From Parabacteroides distasonis (GTDB lineage: Bacteria; Bacteroidota; Bacteroidia; Bacteroidales; Tannerellaceae), in assembly GCF_004793765.1 (NCBI RefSeq), contig NZ_SRYM01000025.1, forward strand, positions 1 through 52,464: 52,464 nt of DNA. Direction: 5' to 3'. Shown here piece by piece: positions 16,981 through 26,892 of this stretch (positions are counted from its first letter, which is position 1; every line of letters starts with the position of its first letter). Under the pieces are notes generated by a model. It searched no databases and was not told the origin of the DNA. It saw nothing but the letters and a program-made list of their open reading frames with translations. Both the position numbers and the translations under genes were made by a program.

Positions 16981-18074
16981 TTCCAAAAGATTCTTACGAA
17001 ATAATAGACACGTTAATCAAGCAAGGTCGGAGTTTCGCTATTTGGCGTATTCCTAGTGAGGATAGGCTCCATTTCAGGATGCAAAGCGCCGGCTCTCCTT
17101 GCCTATTATACGACATAAAAGACTTAAATGAACGGAGCGGTTTTGTAATCGCTCCGTTTCAGGTGACAGCGGAACGACCTATCGTATTAATCCAACCGGA
17201 TTGCTTTGAAATCCCCTCCGAATCCGATTGGGATTTCTCTCGAGAGAAAAACGAATTCCCTTCGAATGAAATCGAAATCCCGTCCGAATCCGAGGAGAAG
17301 GAACGATACGCTTACCATTTCTCCCTGTTTACCAACCCTTTGCTAAAAGGAAGCCAAGATAAACTAGTCCTATCCCGTAGCAAAACGATCTGGAAAGATC
17401 CCTCTTTCTCACCCGGCAAGGCATTCTTCGCCGCGGAAGAACGATATATCCGCTCCTATGTCTACCTTTGCCATACCCCGGAAACCGGAACTTGGATGGG
17501 TGGGACACCGGAAATCTTGTTATCCGGCGAGAAAGGTGACTGGCAAACGGTAGCTTTGGCCGGAACCCAATCCTTACGAGACGGGAAATTACCGAAAAGC
17601 TGGGACCATAAGAATTGGAGAGAACAGCAATTAGTCGCCTCCTATATACGCCGCCAGCTGTCCACCTTGGGTATTACTCCCGAGGAGAAGGGGCCTTATT
17701 CAGCCCGGGCCGGAGAGGTTTCTCATTTGAAAAGCGATTTCTTCTTCTCCTTGCCCAATCCCGAGAAGCTGGGTGATGTCCTTCAACTATTACACCCTAC
17801 TCCAGCCGTCTGCGGTCTTCCCAAGGAGGAGGCTTATCATTTCATCATCGAAAATGAGGGGTACGATCGTAGCTATTACTCCGGTTTCATCGGTTGGCTG
17901 GATCCCAAAGGCAAAACAGATCTGTACGTAAACCTCCGTTGCATGAATATCCTCCCCCAAACCTTTACGCTGTATGCCGGAGGCGGTCTGTTGGCGGCCT
18001 CGCAGCTAGAGGATGAGTGGCAGGAGACAGAGGATAAATTAGATACAATGCGGAGAATAGTGGGTAATTTATAA
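16977..18074 (+). CDS. menF: Isochorismate synthase
   Basis: Converts chorismate to isochorismate, the first committed step of menaquinone synthesis. The 365-residue protein has the chorismate-binding C-terminal half: ALAGTQSL, then [14 protein letters not shown], and the [10 protein letters not shown] and [10 protein letters not shown] segments with the magnesium ligands. The N-terminal third is poorly conserved and rich in Ser and Glu, normal for the family. The ATG overlaps the stop of the preceding fusion gene, so translation is coupled. An EntC-like role in siderophore synthesis is unlikely given the men neighbours. Confidence 0.93.
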   Translation: MIPKDSYEIIDTLIKQGRSFAIWRIPSEDRLHFRMQSAGSPCLLYDIKDLNERSGFVIAPFQVTAERPIVLIQPDCFEIPSESDWDFSREKNEFPSNEIEIPSESEEKERYAYHFSLFTNPLLKGSQDKLVLSRSKTIWKDPSFSPGKAFFAAEERYIRSYVYLCHTPETGTWMGGTPEILLSGEKGDWQTVALAGTQSLRDGKLPKSWDHKNWREQQLVASYIRRQLSTLGITPEEKGPYSARAGEVSHLKSDFFFSLPNPEKLGDVLQLLHPTPAVCGLPKEEAYHFIIENEGYDRSYYSGFIGWLDPKGKTDLYVNLRCMNILPQTFTLYAGGGLLAASQLEDEWQETEDKLDTMRRIVGNL

Positions 18075-18088
18075 TTTTATATCATATA

Positions 18089-19777
18089 ATGTATAGCGAT
18101 AAAAAGAACATCCTTCAATTGGTAGCCTTGCTGATAGAGCACGGCGTAAGTAATATCGTGCTATGTCCGGGAAGCCGGAACTCTCCGATTGTTCATACAT
18201 TGGCAAACCATTCATTCTTCAACTGCCATTCCGTGATGGATGAGCGAAGCGCAGGATTCTTTGCCGTAGGGCTAGCGTTGCACGGAGGTAAGCCGGCGGC
18301 TGTTTGCTGTACCTCGGGCACGGCCCTACTGAATATACATCCGGCAGTAGCGGAGGCTTTCTATCAGAAAGTTCCGCTTGTCGTGATATCTGCCGACCGT
18401 CCCACCGCATGGATCGGGCAAATGGATGGACAGACCTTGCCACAACCCGGGGTGTTCGGCTCGCTGGTAAAGAAGTCGGTGCAGCTACCGGAAATACATA
18501 CGGATCAAGATGAATGGTATTGCAATCGATTGATCAACGAGGCGTTGTTGGAACTGAACCATCACGGCAAAGGACCGGTGCATATCAACGTTCCGATCTC
18601 CGAGCCTTTATTTCAGTTCACGACACCCGAATTGCCGAAGGTACGGGTAATCACCCGTTATCAAGGCTTGAACGTGTACGACCGGAAATATGATGACCTG
18701 ATCGAGCGCTTGAACAAATATAGCAAGCGGATGATGATAGCGGGACAAATGAGCTTGATCTATCTCTTCGAGAAGAAAATATGCAAGTTACTATACAAGC
18801 ATTTCACTTGGCTCTCCGAGCACATCGGCAACCGTATCGTACCGGGATTGCCGATCAAGAATTTCGACGCTATCCTGTATGCTACCCCGGAGGAGGAAAA
18901 AGAGAAGCTAGTTCCCGAGCTCGTAATCACCTACGGTGGCCATATTGTCTCCAAGCGGCTGAAAGAGTTTTTGCGGAAACACCCGCCTAAGGAGCATTGG
19001 CATGTCTCATTGGATGGAGAGGTAGCGGATTTATTCGGTAGCCTGACCACGGTGATCGAGATGGACCCCTTCGAGTTTCTGGAGAAAATCGCTTATATGC
19101 TGGAGAATAGGCAGATTGAATATCCGAAGGCTTGGGAATACAAATCCCGGAACCTGCCAGAGCCGGAGTTCGCTTACTCCGAAATGGCGGCGATCGGCGG
19201 TTTGATACGCTCGCTTCCGGCTGAATCGGCCTTGCATCTGGGGAATAGCTCCACCGTACGTTACGCACAATTGTACACCGTACCCGAGACGGTTGAGGTT
19301 TGTTGTAACCGAGGTACGAGCGGGATCGAAGGCTCCTTGTCTACGGCCATCGGATACGCCTCGGCCTCGCAAAAACTAAACTTTATCGTTATAGGCGATC
19401 TTAGTTTCTTCTATGATATGAATGCGTTGTGGAACGGTAACTTGCACAATAACCTTCGCATCCTGCTCTTGAACAACGGAGGTGGCGAGATCTTCCAAGC
19501 CTTGCCGGGATTCAAGATGAACGAGCGTACGCACCGTTACGTTACCGCCTCCCACCAGACCTCAGCGGAGGGATGGGCCACGGAAAGGGGATTCTCCTAC
19601 TCCGCTGTCCATAATGCCGAGGAGTTGGCAGCGGCGATGAGCGCCTTTACCCAAACGGAGCAACCGAGCGAACATCCCCTATTTATGGAGGTTTTCACGG
19701 ACAAAGCGGAAGACGTACGATTGCTCAAGGAATATTATCATCAACTAAAAAATTCATCCCAAGCACAAAACATATAA
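18089..19777 (+). CDS. menD: SEPHCHC synthase (2-succinyl-5-enolpyruvyl-6-hydroxy-3-cyclohexene-1-carboxylate synthase)
   Basis: Thiamine diphosphate enzyme that adds 2-oxoglutarate to isochorismate. The 562-residue protein has the N-terminal [14 protein letters not shown] motif, the [12 protein letters not shown] segment with the catalytic glutamate, TSGTALLN, and the cofactor-binding [14 protein letters not shown] motif near the C-terminus followed by [11 protein letters not shown]. It starts 14 bases after menF. Length is normal. Confidence 0.96.
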   Translation: MYSDKKNILQLVALLIEHGVSNIVLCPGSRNSPIVHTLANHSFFNCHSVMDERSAGFFAVGLALHGGKPAAVCCTSGTALLNIHPAVAEAFYQKVPLVVISADRPTAWIGQMDGQTLPQPGVFGSLVKKSVQLPEIHTDQDEWYCNRLINEALLELNHHGKGPVHINVPISEPLFQFTTPELPKVRVITRYQGLNVYDRKYDDLIERLNKYSKRMMIAGQMSLIYLFEKKICKLLYKHFTWLSEHIGNRIVPGLPIKNFDAILYATPEEEKEKLVPELVITYGGHIVSKRLKEFLRKHPPKEHWHVSLDGEVADLFGSLTTVIEMDPFEFLEKIAYMLENRQIEYPKAWEYKSRNLPEPEFAYSEMAAIGGLIRSLPAESALHLGNSSTVRYAQLYTVPETVEVCCNRGTSGIEGSLSTAIGYASASQKLNFIVIGDLSFFYDMNALWNGNLHNNLRILLLNNGGGEIFQALPGFKMNERTHRYVTASHQTSAEGWATERGFSYSAVHNAEELAAAMSAFTQTEQPSEHPLFMEVFTDKAEDVRLLKEYYHQLKNSSQAQNI

Positions 19778-19780
19778 TAT

Positions 19781-20605
19781 ATGGAAACGAAAAGAGAATG
19801 GACAACCATCAAGGAATATGAGGAGATCTTATTTGATTTCTACAACGGCATCGCCCGCATTACGATCAACCGGGAACGGTATCGCAACGCTTTTACCCCG
19901 ACTACGACCACGGAGATGAGCGATGCCTTTTACATCTGCCGGGAACGCCCAGACATTAACGTAGTCGTTCTGACAGGAGCCGGAGATACGGCCTTTTGTG
20001 CGGGAGGCGATATGAACGTGAAAGGACGTGGCGGCTACGTGGGTAAAGACGGCGTACCTCGCTTGAACGTATTGGACGTACAAAAGCAGATCCGTTCTCT
20101 CCCGAAACCCGTCATCGCAGCCGTGAACGGTTTCGCTATCGGCGGCGGACACGTATTGCACGTGGTTTGTGACCTTACGATCGCTTCCGAGAACGCTATC
20201 TTCGGACAGACAGGCCCTCGTGTGGGTAGCTTCGACGCCGGGTTCGGCTCTTCTTACCTCGCCCGTGTGGTCGGACAGAAAAAGGCCCGTGAGATCTGGT
20301 TCCTATGCCGCAAGTATAATGCACAGGAGGCTTTGGATATGGGTTTGGTAAATAAGGTAGTCCCCTTGGACAAGCTAGAGGACGAGTACGTTCAATGGGC
20401 CGAGGAGATGATGTTGCTCAGTCCATTGGCTTTGCGCATGATCAAGGCGGGCTTGAACGCCGAGTTGGACGGACAGGCCGGTATACAGGAGTTGGCCGGA
20501 GACGCTACCATGCTTTACTATATGACGGACGAGGCGCAGGAAGGCGGTAAGGCATTCTTGGAGAAACGCCGTCCCCGCTTCGAGGATTACCCGAAGTTCC
20601 CGTAA
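19781..20605 (+). CDS. menB: 1,4-dihydroxy-2-naphthoyl-CoA synthase
   Basis: Crotonase-fold enzyme that closes the naphthoquinone ring from o-succinylbenzoyl-CoA. In 274 residues it shows [12 protein letters not shown], the oxyanion-hole segment [18 protein letters not shown], the [17 protein letters not shown] motif, and [20 protein letters not shown], which is specific to MenB among crotonases. It starts only 3 bases after menD. The order menD, menB, menC, menE is typical of Bacteroidales. Confidence 0.97.
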   Translation: METKREWTTIKEYEEILFDFYNGIARITINRERYRNAFTPTTTTEMSDAFYICRERPDINVVVLTGAGDTAFCAGGDMNVKGRGGYVGKDGVPRLNVLDVQKQIRSLPKPVIAAVNGFAIGGGHVLHVVCDLTIASENAIFGQTGPRVGSFDAGFGSSYLARVVGQKKAREIWFLCRKYNAQEALDMGLVNKVVPLDKLEDEYVQWAEEMMLLSPLALRMIKAGLNAELDGQAGIQELAGDATMLYYMTDEAQEGGKAFLEKRRPRFEDYPKFP

Positions 20606-20634
20606 GAGGATTGAGAATGAATAATTAAGAATGA

Positions 20635-21693
20635 ATGGTAGAGGAGAGGTTATATAGGATTAAGGTGGTTCCCCAGTGCTTGACTTTCAAGCGACCGGCA
20701 GGAACTTCACGGGGGGTTTACACAACCCGGAAATTATGGGAGATTCTAATCCATAAGGAGGAAGATTCCTCGGCTTTTGGCATCGGTGAATGTGCCCCCC
20801 TGCCGGATCTCAGTTGCGATTATGGAGTGGATTACGAGATCATGTTATCCAAGGCTTGCCTCGATCTGGAACAGAAGGGATATGTTGACACCGAATCTTT
20901 GCGCCATTACCCATCCATCCTTTTCGGATTGGAAATGGCCATGCGTCATTATGAACAGGGTGGTTGGCGGCATTACGACACGCCCTTCTCTCAAGGCAAG
21001 ACGGGTATCCCTATTAACGGACTGATCTGGATGGGCGATTATAAGTATATGCTGGAACAGGTAGAGGAAAAGATGAAGGAGGGCTTTCGCTGCGTCAAGC
21101 TGAAGATCGGCGCTATCGATTTCGACTGGGAACTCTCTTTATTGAAACACATCCGTGCGCATTTCTCTGCCAATGAAATAGAGCTTCGGGTAGATGCCAA
21201 CGGCGCTTTCACACCCTCGAAGGCGATGGACAAACTGAAGCGGCTCGCCGAGATGGACTTGCATTCCATCGAGCAGCCTATCCGTGCCGGGCAGTTGGAA
21301 GAGATGGCACGCCTTGCGGCAGAGTCACCCCTTCCCATCGCTCTCGACGAGGAACTGATCGGCTGTAACGCCCCAGACGAGAAACAGCGGTTGTTGGAAA
21401 CGATCCATCCCCAATACATTATATTAAAGCCTTCCCTCCACGGAGGTATCTCCGGATGTACGGAATGGATTCACTTAGCGGAAACTATCTTAGGAAGTAC
21501 CCTTGAACAACCTAAATGGTGGGTCACCTCCGCTCTGGAATCGCAAATTGGACTGAACGCTATCGCCCAATGGTGTGCCACGCTAGGTAACCCGTTACCG
21601 CAAGGTCTGGGAACCGGCGAGATTTTCAAAGATGATAAACATACGTTAATCCAACGAAAAGGAGACACCATCTGGTTCTCCAACGACCTTTGA
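20635..21693 (+). CDS. menC: o-Succinylbenzoate synthase
   Basis: Enolase-superfamily dehydratase that turns SHCHC into o-succinylbenzoate. The 352-residue protein has the catalytic lysine motif VKLKIG, metal ligands in RVDANGAF, EQPI and DEELIG, and the second lysine in ILKPSLHGG. Two ATG codons lie at 20631 and 20635; only 20635 is in frame. The 29-base gap from menB is AT-rich. The related muconate cycloisomerase and dipeptide epimerase families are excluded by context. Confidence 0.93.
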   Translation: MVEERLYRIKVVPQCLTFKRPAGTSRGVYTTRKLWEILIHKEEDSSAFGIGECAPLPDLSCDYGVDYEIMLSKACLDLEQKGYVDTESLRHYPSILFGLEMAMRHYEQGGWRHYDTPFSQGKTGIPINGLIWMGDYKYMLEQVEEKMKEGFRCVKLKIGAIDFDWELSLLKHIRAHFSANEIELRVDANGAFTPSKAMDKLKRLAEMDLHSIEQPIRAGQLEEMARLAAESPLPIALDEELIGCNAPDEKQRLLETIHPQYIILKPSLHGGISGCTEWIHLAETILGSTLEQPKWWVTSALESQIGLNAIAQWCATLGNPLPQGLGTGEIFKDDKHTLIQRKGDTIWFSNDL

Positions 21694-21696
21694 CCT

Positions 21697-22764
21697 ATGC
21701 CAATACAAGAAGATTTACAGGCATTCTTAGCTGAATGGCACGATCCGTCCCCTTTTTTAGAGGTCCAGACTTCTGGCTCCACCGGTACGCCCAAGCGGAT
21801 ACGAGTACGCAAAGACCAGATGCTGAACAGTGCTCGGCTTACCTGCGATTATCTGGGCCTTAAGAAGGGTGACAAGGCCCTCCTATGTATGCCCCTGCGC
21901 TATATAGCCGGAAAGATGATGGTAGTCCGCTCCCTATACGCCGGACTGGATCTGGAGGTATGCGAACCCTCCGGACACCCGTTAGCGGATTGGGAAGATA
22001 CACCCTTACGCTTTGCCGCCATGATCCCCTTGCAGGTTTACAATACGTTGCGAGTACCCGAGGAACGTAAACGGCTGGAGCAAACGGATATCCTGATTAT
22101 CGGCGGCGGAGCGATCGATGCTGCCTTGGAACAAGAGATACGGCAGATGTCAAATACGGTTTATTCCACCTACGGAATGACGGAGACGCTGTCCCACGTC
22201 GCCCTGCGCCGGCTGAACGGACCGGAAGCCTCGCCCTATTACCATCCCTTCCCCTCGGTGACGTTATCCTTGTCTTCGGAGAATACCTTGGTGATAGACG
22301 CCCCATTGGTTTGCGACGAGCGGCTGGTGACGAACGATGTCGCCCGCCTGCTGCCGGACGGGAGTTTCGCCATTATCGGAAGGAAAGATAATATCATCAA
22401 TAGCGGAGGTATCAAAATCCAGATCGAGGAGGTGGAAGAGCGGCTACGGCCCTACCTCAACCGCCCCTACGCCATCACCGCCGCCCCCGACCCTCGATTG
22501 GGAGAGGCGGTAGTCTTGCTAATCGCCCCAAGGCCATGTGAAACATTATCACCCCCTCGGGTGACACCACACATGAGAGCTATCACTAACGACTCCGCAC
22601 AGCTATTATGTGAGGTATCGACAGCGGCTCTCGCCAGCCTGCCCAAGTACCTTCATCCGAGACACATCATAAAGGTAAGCGAGATTCCCCAAACCGGAAG
22701 CGGCAAGATCAACCGTGCCGCTTGCCGGGAGCTAGCGAGAAATATCATCACAAAAACACTATAA
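21697..22764 (+). CDS. menE: o-Succinylbenzoate-CoA ligase
   Basis: Adenylate-forming enzyme that makes o-succinylbenzoyl-CoA, the MenB substrate. At 355 residues it is shorter than the 450-490 residue enzymes of Firmicutes and enterics, as in other Bacteroidales. It still has the P-loop TSGSTGTPKRI, the YGMTETLSHVAL motif, GRKDNIINSGGIKIQIEE and the catalytic-lysine region QTGSGKINR. The shortening is in the N-terminal domain. It starts 3 bases after menC. No menH or menA gene follows. Confidence 0.92.
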   Translation: MPIQEDLQAFLAEWHDPSPFLEVQTSGSTGTPKRIRVRKDQMLNSARLTCDYLGLKKGDKALLCMPLRYIAGKMMVVRSLYAGLDLEVCEPSGHPLADWEDTPLRFAAMIPLQVYNTLRVPEERKRLEQTDILIIGGGAIDAALEQEIRQMSNTVYSTYGMTETLSHVALRRLNGPEASPYYHPFPSVTLSLSSENTLVIDAPLVCDERLVTNDVARLLPDGSFAIIGRKDNIINSGGIKIQIEEVEERLRPYLNRPYAITAAPDPRLGEAVVLLIAPRPCETLSPPRVTPHMRAITNDSAQLLCEVSTAALASLPKYLHPRHIIKVSEIPQTGSGKINRAACRELARNIITKTL

Positions 22765-22766
22765 AC

Positions 22767-23291
22767 ATGAAAAGGATTCTAACAATCACCGCAGTCTCCC
22801 TATTGGCTTTATCGCCTATGTACGGGCAGGAAGCCTACGCAGGATACGACTGCGTCACCTTGCTGGACAGCACCGCCGTAACGGTACAACCTACCGGCTC
22901 GGGGGCTTTCGCCGTATACAAGGCTTTTAAGGTACAGACTCTCAAGGGAGCCGTCGCCAACCGTATCATTAAATACGATTACGACCCGCTGACGGCGCAC
23001 GCCGAGTTCCGCTACGCCACGATCTACCGTGCGAACGGCGACGTGATCAATCTCGACGTAACCCAAGCTTGCGACTACGCCGCCCCCGCACGTGCCATCT
23101 ACTGGGGCGCCCGGCAGATCATGCTGGAAGTGGGCCGCCTCCAACCGGGAGATGTCGTGGAGTACGAGATCGCCAAGAAAGGTTTCACCTACGCCTTGCT
23201 GACGGCAGGCGACGACGGATACTTCAACCGTGCCCATGGACTTGATTTTTGTTTTAACATCATAGCTATTCGCTTTTTAAGTGAACTGTGA
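22767..23291 (+). pseudogene. Truncated DUF3857-domain exported protein
   Basis: The 5' part of a gene for a DUF3857/transglutaminase-like exported protein, usually over 600 residues in Bacteroidales. The signal peptide (ATG 22767, cut near YGQ) and the family-like segments AGYDCVTLLDST, YDYDPLTAHAEFR, APARAIYWGARQ, GRLQPGDVVEYEI and KKGFTYALL are intact. Family likeness stops after TAGDD at about 23216. The next codons are antisense to the neighbouring BlaR1-like gene, and a stop follows at 23289. The C-terminal two thirds are gone. It starts 2 bases after menE and is probably still transcribed. Confidence 0.8.
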
Positions 23292-24028
23292 TTAAAGCTG
23301 TTGGCCATAGAAGTGAAGCGCTGTGCACCAACAGCTTTCTTAATTAATAATAATTGATATTTTTTTGCGTCGACGCCTTGATTTAATACGCTTTCATCGG
23401 CCTCGTATTCATGGATATTTTGTAATTCCTGTCTCAACAACCAAGCAGATGGGTTGAACCAATGGAACAGGATACAAACCTCGGAGATCAACAGATCAAT
23501 GGAATGACGGGCTTTTACATGCGCCATCTCATGTGTCATGATCTCTATCCCACTTTCCTCAAAATCCTTCCGGCTTATTACGATCGTTCGCATCCAACTG
23601 AACGGGGCGACTGATTGGTCCGTAAGAATCAGATGGATTCCGTCCACCAGCTTTGGTGTACCTTGTCTCATCAACCAGAACAAGGCATAAAATGAATATG
23701 CGAATTGACAAAGCGTTAATATCCCTCCGATTATATAGGCTATCACCATAACTCGTAACCATACAGATTGGCTAGCGGACTCTGTTGACGTTCTCATGGA
23801 AACCGCCACTAGCAAATTCTCCAAATCCATGACCGGACGCTGAATGACCGTAGTTTCCTCTAGAGTAATCTCACAAAATGGAATGATAACCGAAAGCATG
23901 ATCAAGCTTAATAAAGCGATCCAGTTGAAACGATGGAAGGTATCACGGCTCAACAATAGTTTATAAAACAGATAAAACATCGTCAAGCACACGGATGATT
24001 TAAGGATATATACAAAGAAGATTCCCAT
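23189..24028 (-). CDS. BlaR1/MecR1-like M56 metallopeptidase, C-terminally truncated
   Basis: Membrane zinc peptidase partner of the BlaI-like repressor. The 279-residue product has hydrophobic helices at about 5-25, 35-55 and 90-120, then a cytoplasmic gluzincin domain with HEMAH (166-170) and the downstream zinc-ligand segment HEYEAD. The last family-like residues are SSPWARLKY; paralogues that I recall continue from there into a fourth helix and a long exported domain. Here nine unrelated residues follow, encoded antisense to the DUF3857 remnant. It may no longer sense its signal. The catalytic half is intact. Its start is 8 bases after the repressor gene. Confidence 0.8.
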   Translation of the reverse strand: MGIFFVYILKSSVCLTMFYLFYKLLLSRDTFHRFNWIALLSLIMLSVIIPFCEITLEETTVIQRPVMDLENLLVAVSMRTSTESASQSVWLRVMVIAYIIGGILTLCQFAYSFYALFWLMRQGTPKLVDGIHLILTDQSVAPFSWMRTIVISRKDFEESGIEIMTHEMAHVKARHSIDLLISEVCILFHWFNPSAWLLRQELQNIHEYEADESVLNQGVDAKKYQLLLIKKAVGAQRFTSMANSFNHSSLKKRIAMMLKQKSSPWARLKYPSSPAVSKA

Positions 24029-24036
24029 ACTCGCAC

Positions 24037-24402
24037 TTATTTACAATTCCCTTGTTCTACATCATCTATTAGTTTTCGCAGATCATCCACAGAGATATCC
24101 TCTTCCTTGATCAGCGTAGAGACAACCCCCAGATAAGAATTATTGAAATACTTAGCGATCACATTTTTCAACGTACCATTACTATACTCCTTTTCCGTTA
24201 AGACCGCATAATATTGATAGCTATTCCCAAAATTCTTATGGGCAAGGAAACCTTTCTCCTCCAAGCCTCGGACAATCGTAGAAAGGGTATTGAAATGAGG
24301 TTTAGGCTCCTCGTAATATTCAAGTAGCTCTTTCACGAACAATGAGCCTTTCTGCCAGAACCAGCCCATGATTTCTTCTTCTTTCGCCGTGAGTCGTTTC
24401 AT
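24037..24402 (-). CDS. BlaI/MecI/CopY-family transcriptional repressor
   Basis: Winged-helix repressor of 121 residues, probably a dimer that is cleaved or displaced when the M56 partner is activated. The N-terminal DNA-binding domain (KEEEIMGWFWQKGSLFVKEL, then HFNTLSTIVRGLEEKGFL) is well kept. The C-terminal half (ISVDDLRKLIDDVEQ) is the dimerisation region. It is followed by the M56 gene in one transcript. Palindromes in its promoter suggest it represses itself. In Bacteroidales such pairs often regulate genes other than beta-lactamases; no beta-lactamase is here. Confidence 0.88.
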   Translation of the reverse strand: MKRLTAKEEEIMGWFWQKGSLFVKELLEYYEEPKPHFNTLSTIVRGLEEKGFLAHKNFGNSYQYYAVLTEKEYSNGTLKNVIAKYFNNSYLGVVSTLIKEEDISVDDLRKLIDDVEQGNCK

Positions 24403-24425
24403 AACTTTATCTTGTTTGTGACAAA

Positions 24426-24490
24426 GTAACTAAAACTTTTAGTTACCAAACTAATTTGTATAGTTAATAAACTAAAAGAGATAGTTTATT
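24426..24490 (-). promoter_or_regulatory. Operator-like dyads in the repressor promoter
   Basis: Two perfect dyads lie just upstream of the BlaI-like gene. The first (24426-24446) has arms GTAACTAAAA and TTTTAGTTAC around one base. The second (24466-24490) has arms AATAAACTA and TAGTTTATT with a 7-base spacer. On the minus strand the first lies between a TTTG box and TTACTTTG, a near match to TAnnTTTG, so bound repressor would block the promoter. Confidence 0.7.
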
Positions 24491-24502
24491 CTTTGATTCC
24501 AC

Positions 24503-24533
24503 AAAAAAACCGTCCCGGGAATATCCAGGACGG
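24503..24533 (-). terminator. Terminator of the V-type ATPase operon
   Basis: Minus strand: stem CCGTCC / GGACGG (24528-24533 and 24510-24515) with a 12-base loop, followed by seven T residues (24503-24509). It lies 29 bases after the subunit K stop codon. Confidence 0.85.
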
Positions 24534-24561
24534 CCTCTATTATATCCAGATGTTTGAATGA

Positions 24562-25044
<483 letters not shown>

Positions 25045-25071
25045 TTATTGTTTTATTTTCTCGTTTAATTG

Positions 25072-26892
25072 TTATGCTTTTCTGAATGGCTCATAAGCCT
25101 TACCTCCACCTTCGAACTCTGCGTTCTTGTAATATTCCACGAAGATCAAACGAAGTGGGTGTACCAAGGAGCTGATCGTACAAAGAGCGATATTGATAGA
25201 GTGACCCACTAACAAGATCAACAACATACTGATCGCACGTGCCACGATATTCATACCGTCTGTCATCGTAACCGCCAACGTATTAAATACGCCACCCAAG
25301 ATGGAACCGGTCAGACCGATAGCGAACAAACGAATGTATGATAACGTATCACCCAGCAATCCGGAGGCCATATTATACGTGTTCCAAAGTCCGGTACCAA
25401 AGTTCAGGAATACGTTCTTGCCTGGTGTATTGTACAAATAAGCGACAACCAGTCCTAGAATGGCGATTCCGTAACATACCATAACGACAGCGTTTGGCAA
25501 GTGAACGTTCAACATCGGAAGACCGAACGCCAATGCCAAGGATATGATCACGAACACCCAAGCGAACGGAGCGATACTGTGTTTCGTTCCTTTCTGTATC
25601 TTGATCTTGTAAGCAGCGACACATTTACCGAATATGATCTGTACCAAACCGATGACAATAGAGAATGTCATCAAGTTATCGCTATTCACAAAGTAGTTCT
25701 TGATCTTTGACAAGGCCGGGATATCCGCCAAGGCCACTCCGAAGAAAGATCCCGTACAAGTACCCACCAACAAGGCTGCGAAACCTAAATACTGGAACAA
25801 GGTCAGATAAGGCTTGAAATCCGGGTTCACCTTCTTCTTCAAGATCGTACAAGCGATCATGACCAGTAAACCGTATCCACCATCACCGAAACAAAGTCCG
25901 AAGAACAGCATAAAGAACGGGGCGAACAACGGGGTCGGATCAAGTTCACCGTAATTAGGCAAGGAGAACATCTTCGTGATAGGCTCGTACAGCTTACTGA
26001 ATTTATTATTCCGTAACTTGATAGGCACCTTATCCCCATCCTCGATCTCTAATTGCTGGAAGAAATAACCTTGCTTATCTAGCTCGTACTCCAAGGCCGG
26101 AGTGTTCTCCATCGGCACCCAACCTTCCAACAACATGAGCTTATCACCCGCTTGCCGGTCTGTCTGCACTAACGCATTAAAAAGATTAAACTCGTCCTGC
26201 AGGCTCTTATCGAATTCCTCCAACGTTTTATAATCCTCCACGGCACGATGTTTCAGCTCATCCTCCACATGCTGGATATCCTTGATACGCTGATCCAGAC
26301 GGGCACGCAACTTCGCCAATCCTTGAACTGGCATCTTCGGACGTTCAGCGTCTATATCAATCAAGGTACCTTCCTTGGTGATCGTGATAAAATACGTTAC
26401 CGATTGGAAGTTATTGATCAGAATGGCGTTATACAACACGCTCCATTCCGGCTCGTACTTAGCGGTAGGACAGGTAAAGAACGTAACATCATATCCCGCT
26501 CTTTTCAGACGGTTGATATTCTGATAACTGAACTCACCCCATAATTCCATATAAGCCAGATCCTTCTCGATTGCTTGCTTGGAAGCAATCAATTGCGCTT
26601 TCTTATCTTGCAATTCCTCTATCTTACGCACCAACTCCAGGCCTTCCTCTTTCGTCAACTCACGAACCGAGGCGAACTTAACGTCTTTCTTCGCCACATG
26701 GAGGTTCTTAAAGTAACGCATCAGCGTATTGATCTGTTTACGCTCAGCCAGAAGCTCTTGCAACCTCTCGTTATCCATCACGGAGTTTGTCTCCTTGATA
26801 TGTACGACACCTAAGTCACGAAGCGTAGAAAGGAACGTATCATACTCCTTATGGTACACCATAAAAGCATATTTACTCATCTTTACTATCAT
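25072..26892 (-). CDS. V-type ATP synthase subunit I (a subunit)
   Basis: Stator membrane subunit, 606 residues. The N-terminal half is cytoplasmic and partly coiled coil (LQDKKAQLIASKQAIEKDL region). The C-terminal half from about residue 310 has seven or eight helices. The essential arginine facing the rotor ring is in LSYIRLFAIGL, and a GHSINIAL segment follows. The ATG overlaps the last bases of the subunit D gene (ATGA), so the two are translationally coupled. Confidence 0.95.
   Translation of the reverse strand: MIVKMSKYAFMVYHKEYDTFLSTLRDLGVVHIKETNSVMDNERLQELLAERKQINTLMRYFKNLHVAKKDVKFASVRELTKEEGLELVRKIEELQDKKAQLIASKQAIEKDLAYMELWGEFSYQNINRLKRAGYDVTFFTCPTAKYEPEWSVLYNAILINNFQSVTYFITITKEGTLIDIDAERPKMPVQGLAKLRARLDQRIKDIQHVEDELKHRAVEDYKTLEEFDKSLQDEFNLFNALVQTDRQAGDKLMLLEGWVPMENTPALEYELDKQGYFFQQLEIEDGDKVPIKLRNNKFSKLYEPITKMFSLPNYGELDPTPLFAPFFMLFFGLCFGDGGYGLLVMIACTILKKKVNPDFKPYLTLFQYLGFAALLVGTCTGSFFGVALADIPALSKIKNYFVNSDNLMTFSIVIGLVQIIFGKCVAAYKIKIQKGTKHSIAPFAWVFVIISLALAFGLPMLNVHLPNAVVMVCYGIAILGLVVAYLYNTPGKNVFLNFGTGLWNTYNMASGLLGDTLSYIRLFAIGLTGSILGGVFNTLAVTMTDGMNIVARAISMLLILLVGHSINIALCTISSLVHPLRLIFVEYYKNAEFEGGGKAYEPFRKA

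Noticed and set aside
22767-24402. Insertion of a mobile element carrying the BlaR1/BlaI pair
   Set aside because: No transposase, terminal repeats or target duplication were seen. Loss of both 3' ends at one point is better explained by a deletion.
24037-24402. Beta-lactam resistance locus
   Set aside because: Only the regulator pair is present, and no beta-lactamase or penicillin-binding protein gene is in the window.
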